Origin: Neopestalotiopsis rosae | Lineage: Eukaryota; Ascomycota; Sordariomycetes; Amphisphaeriales; Sporocadaceae | NCBI GenBank assembly: GCA_023078685.1 | Contig: JALGAS010000002.1 | Span: forward strand, 4,340,001 to 4,404,000 | Direction of reading: 5' to 3' | Length of the DNA stretch: 64,000 nt | In this document: one piece after another, positions 1 through 10,268 of the stretch | Numbering within the stretch: the stretch's first letter is position 1 | Layout: the number at the start of each line of letters is the position of its first letter | The notes under the pieces: model-generated | The model's database searches: none | Told to the model about the DNA's origin: nothing | Seen by the model: only the letters and a program-made list of their open reading frames with translations | Position numbers and translations under genes: made by a program

Positions 1-22
1 AACCTCAACTTTTCACAACCAG

Positions 23-1510
23 TTTCTTGGAATTCTTGACAATCTATGGTCATTTCGCCGGAGAACAGCTCGAGGAAGATGATGAGGATCTTCTGCCTGG
101 AGAGTATTTCTCCTCTGGCGAGGATGAGTTTGAATCAGACGAGGGTAGCGACGACGACCGTGAGCCAATGGAGGATAGTGCTTTACTCACCCCATCCCGA
201 CGGAAGAGAAGGAGAAGGGTGCGAGGAGGCAGCGGCAACAACACTCCAATGAATGCCGCTCTCCTCTTGCTGAAGTCATTTGTGGGTACTGGCGTCTTGT
301 TCTTGCCTCGCGCATATTTCAACGGTGGTATGGTCTTCAGCAACTTGATCTTGCTGTTTGTCGCGGCGCTCAGCTACTACTGCTTTGTACTCCTGGTCAC
401 AACGCGCCTCAAGGTTGTAGGCTCGTTTGGTGACATTGGTGGTATTCTGTATGGACCCTGGATGCGCAATTTGATCCTGACTTCCATCGTTGTCAGTCAG
501 ATTGGGTTTGTGGCAGCCTACATTGTCTTCACGTCTGAAAATCTGCAAGCGTTCATTCTCGCCGTCACGAAATGTTCCACCTACATCCCGATCACATATC
601 TGATCTTGATGCAAATGGTCATTTTCCTGCCATTCGCTCTCTTCCGAGACATTGGCAAACTTGGATTTACAGCACTGATTGCGGATGCCTTCATTGTCCT
701 CGGTCTTGCATATCTCTTCTACTACGACGTCCTCACCTTGAGCTCCGAGGGCCTTGCGGATATCATTCTCTTCAATGAAAAGGATTGGACATTGTTCATT
801 GGCACTGCCATCTTCACCTTCGAGGGTATTGGTCTCATCATTCCCATCCAGGAGTCGATGAAGTCTCCTGCCAAGTTCCCCAAGGTGATGTTCATTGTCA
901 TGATCATTATTACGACCCTTTTCATCACCATGGGTGCCGTTTCGTACGCTGCTTATGGTTCCAAGACCGAAACTGTGGTTCTCTTGAACCTTCCCCAGGA
1001 CAACAAGCTCGTCAATGGCGTACAATTCTTGTATTCCTTGGCCATCCTCTTGTCCACTCCTCTACAGATCTTCCCGGCCATCAAGATTACTGAGAATGCC
1101 TTGTTCACGAAAAGCGGAAAGTACAACCCTTACATCAAGTGGCAGAAGAATATCTACCGCTTCTTCGTCGTCTTCGTTTGTGCTTTTATTGCTTGGGTAG
1201 GAGCAGACAACTTGGACAAGTTTGTTGCTCTTGTTGGAAACTTTGCTTGCATCCCTCTTGTTTTCATTTACCCGGTATGTACCAGCCCTTTCCCTCATTT
1301 TTTCTGAATCCTAAATACTAACAAGAATACCAGGCATTGCTTCACTACAAGGCTGTTGCCAAGAGCAAGCTCTGGAAATACTCGGACATTGCTCTGTGCA
1401 TCTTTGGCTTCATCGCCATGGCTTATACCACCAGCTTGACCATCATTTCATGGGCAAGCGGCCCCTCTGGCCCTCCGTTGCCCAAGTACTGTGACGACAA
1501 GGGGCTTTAA
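23..1510 (+). CDS. AVT3: Vacuolar amino-acid transporter, AVT3/AVT4-like (5' end outside window)
   Basis: Amino acid/auxin permease (AAAP) family protein, probably exporting amino acids from the vacuole, as yeast Avt3/Avt4 do. The window opens with an intron end (CTCAAC branch-like site, acceptor CAG at 20-22). Coding then runs 23-1274 and 1334-1510, split by a 59-bp intron (1275-1333, phase 0, with an ACTAAC branch). The visible start has a very acidic segment (runs of E/D/S) and a basic patch SRRKRRRRVRGG. A membrane domain with about ten or eleven hydrophobic segments follows, opening with the family-typical LLLLKSFVGTGVLFLPRAYF. No initiator ATG precedes the acidic part in this frame, so the first exon or exons lie upstream. 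Assignment to the AVT3/AVT4 branch rests on the long acidic N-terminus; the AAAP family call is firm. Confidence 0.88.
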
Positions 1511-2333
1511 GTGCGACCATCCAGGACTCTAGAGCGAGTCAAAACATTTCCTTGCTTTTGTAGCAATAGGTGCATAGGCGCGACGGCGTTCGTGCAGCAT
1601 AGATACGCGAGCTTTCGATGTTATTGAGCATCGTATATACCATACAACTTAGAATGCATAAGAATTGAGAGAGATGGCTCAAAGCCATATTCAAACCGAG
1701 GTCGTTGGGTAATAGTAAATACAATTTGAACCTTGCATGATGCAACTTGATCCCTGTGATCTCAAATTCAACCAGATCCTTCCGCTGACTTGGCCTCTCG
1801 TCCCCAGCAAGGTGACGCGTGTAGCTCGTGATCAGTGGGTGCCAGTGGGTGCCGTAATTGTTGGGTGGATGCAAACTGACTCCCCATAGAGGAAATGGTA
1901 AATATGCATGTCTAGCTCAAGATACCTGGACAGTGACTTGCAGTCCCGAACATTCGGGTCGGTTTTGGCCCTATGAGAGGCCAGGGCCTGAGTAGAGGTC
2001 GCATATTCATGCATGCAGGTAAGCGCTCACGATCCTAGCTGGGAATACTGCACCATACTTTCAAGATAGCCATGCTCTTTTTAGCATTTCGACTACGAAT
2101 GGAGGAAGGCACGATCTGACGATTCTCCTTCAATTTCGCGCATGTGGATTCCGCTGAAAATTGTTACCGGGCCGCAATCTTGGCCTGACTCTGTCACTAT
2201 TTCAAGCACTCCGACGAACGCTTCTTTTGTCCCGTGCTTTGGTATCTTAGCAATACCAAGTCAGAGAAGCACGAGGCCGTATTGGTTCCTGATTCTAAGT
2301 ATTATCCATCTTCTCTCCGCCACTGACCCTTTT
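1511..2333. other. Intergenic region, no gene seen
   Basis: This stretch is the 3' flank of the transporter and the upstream region of the CorA-like gene. No conserved reading frame, tRNA or repeat was recognised. An in-frame extension of the next gene opens at 2142, but its sequence is hydrophobic and unlike the rest of that protein. Confidence 0.5.
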
Positions 2334-5300
2334 ATGTCTACGAGAATTCGCATACGAACCGGCAGTCACTCCCGGAGTACCACTTCGAGACGACGCCGTC
2401 CTGCATATATTGAAGATGCGGATAGCGACGATAACGTCATATCTCCTTGGAGGCCCAGATCTGCTTTAAGTGTTGGTGAACGTCGGTCTGAACATTTTTC
2501 TGGTGGAGGTGATCCTCATTCATCCGATGACGAAGATGAAGCGTGGTCAGACGAAGAAGAGGAGGATTTGGTCGATCCAAGCGACAGGTCTTCGTCTGGA
2601 TATCGACCCACAAGGAGACCCAGATCTGCTCTAGGTGATGATGAAAGTCGGTCGGAAGGTCCTTCCGGTGGAGGTGATTCTCAGTCATTCAGTGACGAAG
2701 ATGAGGAAGCGCGGTCAGACGAAGAAGGGGATGATTTGGTCAGCTCTTCATCTGCACATCGACCTCCAAGGCGGTACGGAAGATCCAGATCGGCGAGATC
2801 ACTGTTGAGTCCGAAGCCAAGTTCCCAAAGCGAATCCAAAGTATCGTCGCACGATCCGTCTGCGAAACAACCCACCAGTGTGTCTAGCAGAGGACACAAA
2901 AGGGAAATCAAAAGAAGATACGGGGTTAAATCCGCTGAGACTTTCTCTTATGATGACAAATGCCTTGATAGAAATGGGCACCAAATCAGGTTTCAGCTTG
3001 ATCTACGCACCGATCGTACGGCTGCTCGCCCCCTGCCGCTGCTGAGGGAAAACACGTTGAGTAACAAACTTGGAGCTCAAAAAATTGATGATCGCGATAT
3101 ACTTTCGGCCATGAGCTATGATGATGACGACAATGGGCCAACGGTCAACATAACCTGCAGACTCGGCTTTCGAAGCAGCACAGAAAATCCACAGAGCTTT
3201 ATTTTCTGGCGGTGAGCATCATCTCAAGACTTTGAAGAAGAGTTGCTAAACTCTTTCAGGCATTTTCAGAGTAATCAGTTGAATATGGAAGAGTTCGAAG
3301 TGCGCTTAATATGATCCATCCAATATGTCCTGTGCTCACAATCTCACAGCAATTGACACGAAAGACACCGAGGTTATCAGACGATATGAAGCTACTTATC
3401 CATCAGCTCATGGTCAAAGTGACCTCGAATGTCGTCAAACCGTTCTGTGGCGGTAGCTACGATGAGCCACGAACATACAGATATGATGGACGAATGATCG
3501 ATGCTATAGATCAGCCAGACCTGCACGTAACATGGGTCTCAATCCCATATGCTACGCTCTTCAATTCTGAGTCTTTTCTACGCGATCAGTCTTCATCTCT
3601 GCCATCATATTCATCATCACACCCCCCAAGGACACTGTTACAAACATTGTACGATAATGAACCGATCTTGAAACGAGATTCAACTCAGGTTTTTACCTCT
3701 GGCATCAAGGATCCAAAGCAAGCACTCCATATTGCTCATGTATGGTTTCTGATCATCGGGGAAGGTAAGAAAGACAAATACACTGATGCATGGCGCCGCA
3801 GTTTGACTGAATTATACAGATATGGTCTTCTCTTATGGACCAATGGGTCTCAATGACCTCTTCGCTGACAGGGTCATTTCTCCAGATGACCAAAGCGAAT
3901 CGCCAGGAATACTCAAGATCATCGATCCGCACAGACGTCAGTATTTTATTCCGCTTGCAGAATGCAGAACTCTTCATGTAGGTCTTGGGCTCGATCCCCA
4001 GTGATTTTCAGCATTCAAAACGTTTCATTCTGACCAATCAAGACATTCCGATCTACCATCACCAAAGAGTGTTTGGACAAAATCTACTTAACATTCGAGG
4101 AATGTCTCTTTTTCTGCGGTGGAGAGATGATTCAATTAACGAGCTCTAGTTGGTTCGAGCTTGTGTGGAATACAAATTCTTCCATTACTACAATCGAAAT
4201 AAAGCAGAAGAGTGCCCCGAGGGATATTTATATTCCACGACTAGCCATCAAGGATGACGACAGTTCATCGCCAGATGATGACGAGGTAGCTTCTTTTAAC
4301 GCGAGGGTGCATAAAAGCATTCTACGTATCCCAAGTCAAGATTTGATCCAGAGACTGAAGGTCGCTAAATCAGATCCCGCCATTGACAAGAACTTGCATG
4401 AAGACAGGGCATCTTCTGTTTTTCAAACACGAACAGTGTCGGAGGCGGCGCCCTCCCATCAAATCAAGCACAAAGATCACATTTCTCATCCAAGTCAAGC
4501 CCTCATAAGGATGCAGACAGCGGGTGAAATAGCTCCTGCCCACACCATGAAGCACGAAGACACCGCATTTGGCACAAGTCGTGCTCTTGTTCTGTCGCAG
4601 CAATCTGCCCAAAAAGAACTCGAGATTAGGCGTTCGGTCAAACTAGCGAATAGAGCAATTGCAGAAGCGGATATGCTTGAGTCTCTTCAAAGTCGAGGTT
4701 ACATTGTCAATGGCGCTGAACCTCTCAAAAAGCCTCATGAGGTCAAGTTCTTTCGGCGCCTATCAAACGCCCAGGACGATGAGAAGCCGAGTCATAACTC
4801 TCCTCCAACGAAGTCAGACAGCCATGAAAAAATTCAAACAGGTGAAGCCAACGCAAGAAATGGGGCGCTGGCGGTTGTTCTTCGAAAGGGACAAGCTTCG
4901 GGCCCCCCGAGAACTCGCAATTTGCATCCACTCCAAGGAACCAATAGAACTGCCAAAAGGGATCTTTATTTCTTCAGTTGGTCATCAGATACAACGGACC
5001 ATGCACCTACTGCAAGACCCATCTCGAACAGCGCAAATGACGATGATGGCCTACAGTTCCTGAGCTATGTGCTCACTCGAGTATATGAGAAAATCACCGA
5101 CTCGAATTTTGATTTGATGACAGGCAAAACACGACAAGATACATCATTTCCACAGATGGCAGCTCAATCAGCAGATCTTTTCCAGCATCAGCAGCCTCAC
5201 CTAGATTTGCAAAGCGTAGGCTTTGACGAGATTTATCAGCCTATTTATCAGCCTTCCAAAACAGGGGATGCTGACGAGGTAAGTGCTCAGGTTCTCCAAG

Positions 5301-7181
5301 TACGAGTGTTTTGACGCTGGGATAATAATCTCGGCATGCTTCAGGTCCGACAGAAAAGTGAAGGCACATCGATTTCTCACTGGCGCCAGGATGAACAACT
5401 CCATGACATCAATGAAATTGTCGATCAAATACTCAAGGAGACACGTGAGATTGTAGCGTTGTTCGCTCCGCTGGAATTTCCCCATGACTTGTTGAAGCGC
5501 ATCTGGGGTGCTCTTGCAGTCATTCGAAAGGTAAGAACCCCCAGAAAAGAATATGTTACTGTGCGCGGCTGCATCAAGACTGACGTGAGAAGGCCAAGCA
5601 ACTCGCAAAGGAGAATAGCAGCAGCGGCGATGCAGAAAGCAGTGGGACTGCCAAGCTGTCCTGGAGTATACGCCAACAAGAATACGGGTTCCAAGCTGCA
5701 GAAAATGGCATCCCCCAGCCGACCAAAGCGTTTCATGATTGTCTTGAATGCGAACGAAAAACCGCATACGAGTCTGTCAGCCACGCCGTTGACCACGTCA
5801 CTGTGGATCACTACAAGCTTTTAGGCGTAGAACCGGATTACGAGGTGCAAAGAGAGAAATCACTTTTCTGGGTGTACTCTTCTCAGCAACAAGCAACCGA
5901 GACCTGGAATCAAGCATATATTGATGTCTTGAAAGCCTATCACTATGTTACCCAGCGAGTTTACAAGCAAAGCCTTGAGATCTGGTATGCGGTTGCCAAC
6001 TACAAAGAAGCTGGTGATGGTGCGACCGAGGGCTCAAGGCGGACAGGACTTCCCGCCGCACTCGTTCGAACGTTTGAGAGTTTTACCGTGCTTATACTAT
6101 GTACAGCACGCACAATCAAATTCCTCGAAAGTCGTCATAAGGAGGAACAGGACGCTAAAGCTGATGAGCTCTTGAGGATATCCAGACATTTGGATGTACT
6201 AACAAGAATCTCGGTCCGGGTATTTTCTTCAATGGAGAAGGCCCAGAAAGATATAACGCTCATGCTAAGGGGTAATTCTCCGCTGCAGAGCGTAAACTTT
6301 GCCGCAGCCGGTCCTCGTTTGATAATTTCCACCATCTTTCATCAGCTAGCACAGCGTCGTTTCTGCGACGGGAAAAGACCTCTGACCGTGTACGAGGAGA
6401 TTGCGTCCAGTCTGGTAAGTTAATGTCAAGACTATTACATGAATTTGCTTGAAGTCCAAACAGACTAATCCTGCTGCGAAAGCAATACAAGGCATACTAC
6501 GACCGTCCTACGCGAAGGTTACTAACAACAACTGAACGCTTTCAAGAGGAACTGGAAGCATTGAGATTGCTTTTGAACGACGTGGACAGAACTTGGACAA
6601 ACTTCATCGATCTTGGCAGGACTGAATCATTCCGGATCAGCGACCAGAACAGAGCACAGCAGTTTCAACTGGAGCACAAAGTCTACAAGTCTGCGAGACA
6701 TGCCCGGGAGGGAGATCTACGCAAGATTGACGATCTACAGAAGCGCCTGAGGAAGATCGAGTACAGAATTCGCCAGCGTATCGAGATTCAAGATGAAGAC
6801 CACGGCAAGGCAATCATGATATTCACCATAGTGACCATTATATTTCTTCCACTCAGTTTCGTCACGAGCTTTCTGGGCATGAACACAACTGACATCCGGG
6901 ATACGAATTATTCTCAGTCGCTGTTTTGGATTATAGCTTTACCCGTCACAGCTCTTGTGTTGGGCATCACTGGCATATTTGTTTGGGAAGGAGATACTAT
7001 CCGAGATTGGCTATTGGAGCGAAGCTGGGCAGGAAGTCGAGTGACATCAAGAAAGGATCACAACTATTTTGACACGAGAAAATCGGCTCGTGTTGCGAGG
7101 CTGAAACATAAGCAAACCGAGCAATGGTCCAGCCGGCGGCGTCAGGTATCTTTCAAAGACGATCTGGAGATGAATCGATGA
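2334..7181 (+). CDS. Large CorA-like (Mg2+ transporter-type) accessory membrane protein
   Basis: Eight exons fit one phase-consistent gene: 2334-3211, 3260-3299, 3350-3764, 3820-3977, 4043-5278, 5345-5530, 5599-6414 and 6483-7181, giving about 1475 aa. The C-terminus carries a coiled-coil stretch (near 6650-6790) and then two membrane segments. The end of the first holds FLGMNTTDIRD, the GMN signature of CorA channels, so a divalent-cation channel fold is likely. The N-terminal 290 residues are disordered and contain a tandem acidic repeat of about 50 aa (copies near 2443-2590 and 2615-2760). The middle has no recognised domain. Long cytosolic N-termini on a CorA tail are common in filamentous-fungal accessory genes; their function is unknown. 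The introns at 3978-4042, 5531-5598 and 6415-6482 need AAG acceptors, and the 4043 exon boundary is uncertain. ATG 2334 was preferred over 2142. Confidence 0.7.
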
Positions 7182-7494
7182 TCTTCTGGTGTTCTGGACA
7201 TTGAGTTGGCTACTTTAATTTTGAGATAGCAATATGAGTTCCTGTTGACTTTCTCCCACATTTACCTAAATATACTAGCCAAGCAGAACTCTGCGCACTA
7301 CCAAAAATGAGTATATATGAAAAATAAAAAGAATAAATAAGAAATTAAAATATATATATATGAAATCTTTTTTGAATAAAATAAATTGCTTTTTTTTCTT
7401 TATATATAAATTTATTAGAAATATTTGATATTATAAAAAGAAAAAAAAAGGAAAGAAAATATAGATTCTAATATATCCGTGCGCAGACTTCTGC
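7182..7494. other. AT-rich non-coding patch
   Basis: About 7310-7470 is almost entirely A and T (poly-A/T runs, TATATATA), sharply different from its surroundings. No coding potential is visible. It separates the CorA-like gene from broken gene fragments and a repeat element. Such patches in ascomycetes often mark old repeat remnants or RIP-affected DNA; that is inference. Confidence 0.55.
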
Positions 7495-7899
7495 TTAGTT
7501 ATTATAGCTCTTTTTGTCATCTGCTTGCTGGTCGAGCATCAGCTCCAGAACTTGCATCATATCCTTGGATATGTCGATGATGCGGATAGATAAGTCGCTT
7601 TCCTCGGCATTGCTCCCCTCATCGAACTTGGGGCGCGCTGGAAGGGATATGCTCTCTCTATTGGTCAGAGTCTCGAATGCCCGGCCACGGATTCCCTCTA
7701 TCTCCTTGAAGTCTGACTGCACGATCAGGGAATCTTCATAGATGTTGGAATGTGCATGATCAAGATTTGCGCGGACCAAATGAAGTAAGACGCTGAGACC
7801 GTCTGCTAGCCACGCCTTCCTGGTTCCCACATCATGCAGAACGACGAATCGCTTTCTCAGATCTTCAAGTCTTCTCCTGTAGTGTGACTTTTTCAACAA
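7495..7899 (-). pseudogene. Fragment of a fungal protein of unknown function
   Basis: A 134-codon open frame whose N-terminal half reads FVVLHDVGTRKAWLADG followed by LSVLLHLVRANLDH. It resembles a segment I associate with large uncharacterised filamentous-fungal proteins (a 'WL-DG-S-LLHLVR' type segment). That resemblance is from memory and has not been searched. The frame starts only a few bases from the left end of the inverted-repeat element at 7911 and lacks an obvious promoter, so it is most likely the 3' remnant of a gene cut by that element. It could instead be a short intact gene using the ATG at 7899. Confidence 0.4.
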
Positions 7900-7910
7900 T
7901 CAGGGGCTTG

Positions 7911-8107
7911 TGATCGTTTTTGCCGCGCGCGCAGTTAGAATATCTCCTACCCAAAACAGACCGGATGGCAAAGGTCGGAAAATGGTCGCTGAGATATTAA
8001 TGCAGTCGGCAGCGTAAAATTTATTTTACGATCTAACGGCCGCATGTAGCCGATCTACTAGGGAAGGGAATAAGATCTAATATATCAGGAATATAAACCA
8101 GGTACTG
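7911..8107 (+). repeat. Left terminal inverted repeat
   Basis: Left arm of the element. It aligns with the reverse complement of 8693-8882 over nearly its full length, best in the outer 115 bp (to about 8021) and again at 8080-8107. Confidence 0.72.
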
Positions 8108-8692
8108 GAGTTGCATTCGTGATATCTATAATAACCAAGCAAAAGTCTGCGCGGTGGTTTCATCGAAGGACAGCAAGCGAACAAGGGACACTGGCTTTTC
8201 CTAGTCTCGAAGGAAAAGGCCTGATACTTGGGACTACCAAGAAACTATCTGCAAAAACAAGGATTTTGGGATACTTCTGCGAGTGGCTCATCAAACTCTG
8301 AGTCGGCCACGTCAGTCTCAGCAGATCCCTCATCATCGAAGTCATCGAGCTCACCATCGCGGGAGGATCTGGTAAACAGACAGAGAAGAGTACTGGTGCG
8401 CAAGAACAAAAGCAGGTAACCTATTCTGATGTTCGGGAAGCTGTGGAGTACAAAAAGTCATGGTTGCGATTCGCAAGTGATGCGTTCATGTAACTCTCTA
8501 TCGCGTGAATGTTTCAGTTCAAATCCGTCAATTGATATACGTATTGCGTACAATTCGAATGACTGTGATTCCATCATTGTTCGAAGATTGGCAAAGTTGT
8601 CATGACTGGAAAGACGCATTACAGCTGGATCAAGGACAAGGATACAGTCGGGACAATCGTGGACATTCTTCGGGACTGTTTGTAGAAAGTAC

Positions 8693-8882
8693 CTGGGCTA
8701 TATTCCTGATATACTAAATCTTGTCTCTTCTCCCATTAGACGAGGTAAATACCTCCATTCTATCGTGAACCCGATTTTACGCTGCCGACTGCATCAATAT
8801 TTCGGCGACCACCACACCGACCTTTGCCATCCGATCTATTTTGGGTAGGATATATTCCAACTGCGCGCGGCAAAAAGTATCA
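8693..8882 (-). repeat. Right terminal inverted repeat
   Basis: Right arm of the element, inverted relative to 7911-8107. Compared with the left arm it lacks one GC in the GCGCGC run and shows several transition differences. Confidence 0.72.
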
Positions 8883-8892
8883 ATGGGCACTT

Positions 8893-10268
8893 TTGGCCGC
8901 GATTTTCCAGTTCGGCCAAGTTCTTGTCAACCTGGAAGCGTAGACGTGTCTGCGTCTTGGCTGTGACCGTTGATACTTATACGTGGAGTTGACACTTTGC
9001 CTCACGCCGACGCTTTCATGACCTCCGACACACCGTTCCACGTTGCAATTTCGCTTTGGCGCCGTAGACACAATTTGTTACACCGCCCCCAAGCAGGCAG
9101 GGTGGAGTTCTCCTCCCTTCATGATGACCACGGCGCAGTGCTTGTACGGGCCGGACGTGTGCTCGCAGTTAGCACATTTTATATGAGAGAGGACGAAATT
9201 GGCGCGTTGCATGCGTTGCTCAGGACGTCCTGGTTAGGACTAATATGAATACCCTCCGCATTGTACTTGATGGCGTCCCTGAGCTTCTTCTGGGCGGTTC
9301 CGGAGAGGTCGGTCAGATCAACCTGATCTCGCTGACCAGGATCGAATTCATAGGCTGTGGAGACGAGATGGAGTTATCAAAAGCTTCTGGCTCGATTTTG
9401 TAACCCACTCGTCGATCCCGAATGCGGAATGGAATGATTCAGATACTTGCGATCCGAGTATATCAATCCACCGCGCTCTGTGCGTCGTGCTGATGTACGA
9501 TGGACTTGGCGTCCAGCTCTATGATTACATCACCGTTGAACTTTATGCCATCATCTGTTGACCTAGTTCCTTACTCTCGAATCTTCCTCGTGGTACTTCC
9601 GCGGCCATTGGCTTTTGCGAAATTGGCTACCTTGGTCCACGAGAACTCGCCGAGTGCCGCTTTGAAGATGTGGTGTTCCTCTTCGGCCTGCGGCTTTGCG
9701 CACATGTAGTTGAGGAGGTCAGTCAACCAAGTAATGAACCTCGCAGCGAAATCGTCGTTGTCGTTCTCGCTGTCAGCTAGAGCAGCAATGGCTTCCTGAG
9801 AATCTACAAGACTTGATTGTTCGTCTTATATGTCTGGCCAGGTTTTCTCCTGACTTGTTCCATTCTGCCATATGCCTGGCACGCATTGATCATCAATCTG
9901 CAATTGCATGAGATCAACCCGAGAGTAGCCTCAGTTTATTCATAGTATCGTACACCGTCAGCATGGGCGTCGACGTTGCCAGCGTCGGTGTCATCATTAC
10001 CGCCGTGATTACCATCACTGTTATCGTCGTCCTTGTCATCATGCGAAGTCAGAGCATGTCTGATGTGATTCTCGTCGATTGCGCGATAGATCACCATTTG
10101 AAAATTGAGCTTAGCATCGTCAGCGAACTCTTCGAAAAGCGTAACTCCCTGACAGTTCAATTCTCCCTGCGTCAGGCTCTTGGAGAATTGTAGTTGGGCA
10201 TGCTTGAGTGCACATCCGCACTCGCGACGCCCGCAACACGGACAATATGTGCATTGACATTTGAGCAC
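8893..10268 (-). pseudogene. Decayed gene with a DUF3716-like cysteine cluster
   Basis: Minus-strand pieces that look like protein sequence lie in series but are broken by stops and frame changes. One is a 110-codon frame at 9936-10268. Another runs about 9571-9819 (FITWLTDLLNYMCAKPQ, then EFSWTKVANFAKANGR) and ends at a stop. A further piece lies at about 9205-9355 (QVDLTDLSGTAQKKLRDAIK). After a frame change, 9088-9210 reads CANC, then SGPYKHCAVV, then ACLG. This spacing resembles the fungal DUF3716 zinc-binding region (C-x2-C, GPF/Y-x2-C, C-x2-C). The order suggests one gene read from about 10.27 kb leftwards, no longer intact. Unrecognised introns could explain some interruptions. Whether the 7495-7899 fragment belongs to the same gene is unknown. 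Confidence 0.4.

Larger units (their letters stand above)
7911..8882. mobile_element. 972-bp element with ~200-bp terminal inverted repeats (MITE/foldback-like)
   Basis: The sequence from 7911 to about 8107 is matched, reverse-complemented, by about 8693-8882. Near-identical blocks in the same order include TTTTTGCCGCGCGC, CCTACCCAAAA, CGGATGGCAAAGGTCGG, TGCAGTCGGCAGCGTAAAAT and, further in, ATATCAGGAATATA followed by CCAGGTACT. The outermost bases on each side are TGAT. The copies differ mainly by A/G and C/T changes, plus one GC indel and a short replaced block. The central 585 bp (8108-8692) has no recognisable transposase. No clear target-site duplication is visible beside the TGAT ends, so the exact termini may be off by a few bases. 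A non-autonomous DNA transposon is the likeliest reading; an inverted duplication of local DNA is the alternative. Confidence 0.7.

Noticed and set aside
2142..2333. In-frame N-terminal extension of the CorA-like gene
   Set aside because: Composition differs from the rest of the protein; the ATG at 2334 directly before the Ser/Arg-rich part is more likely.
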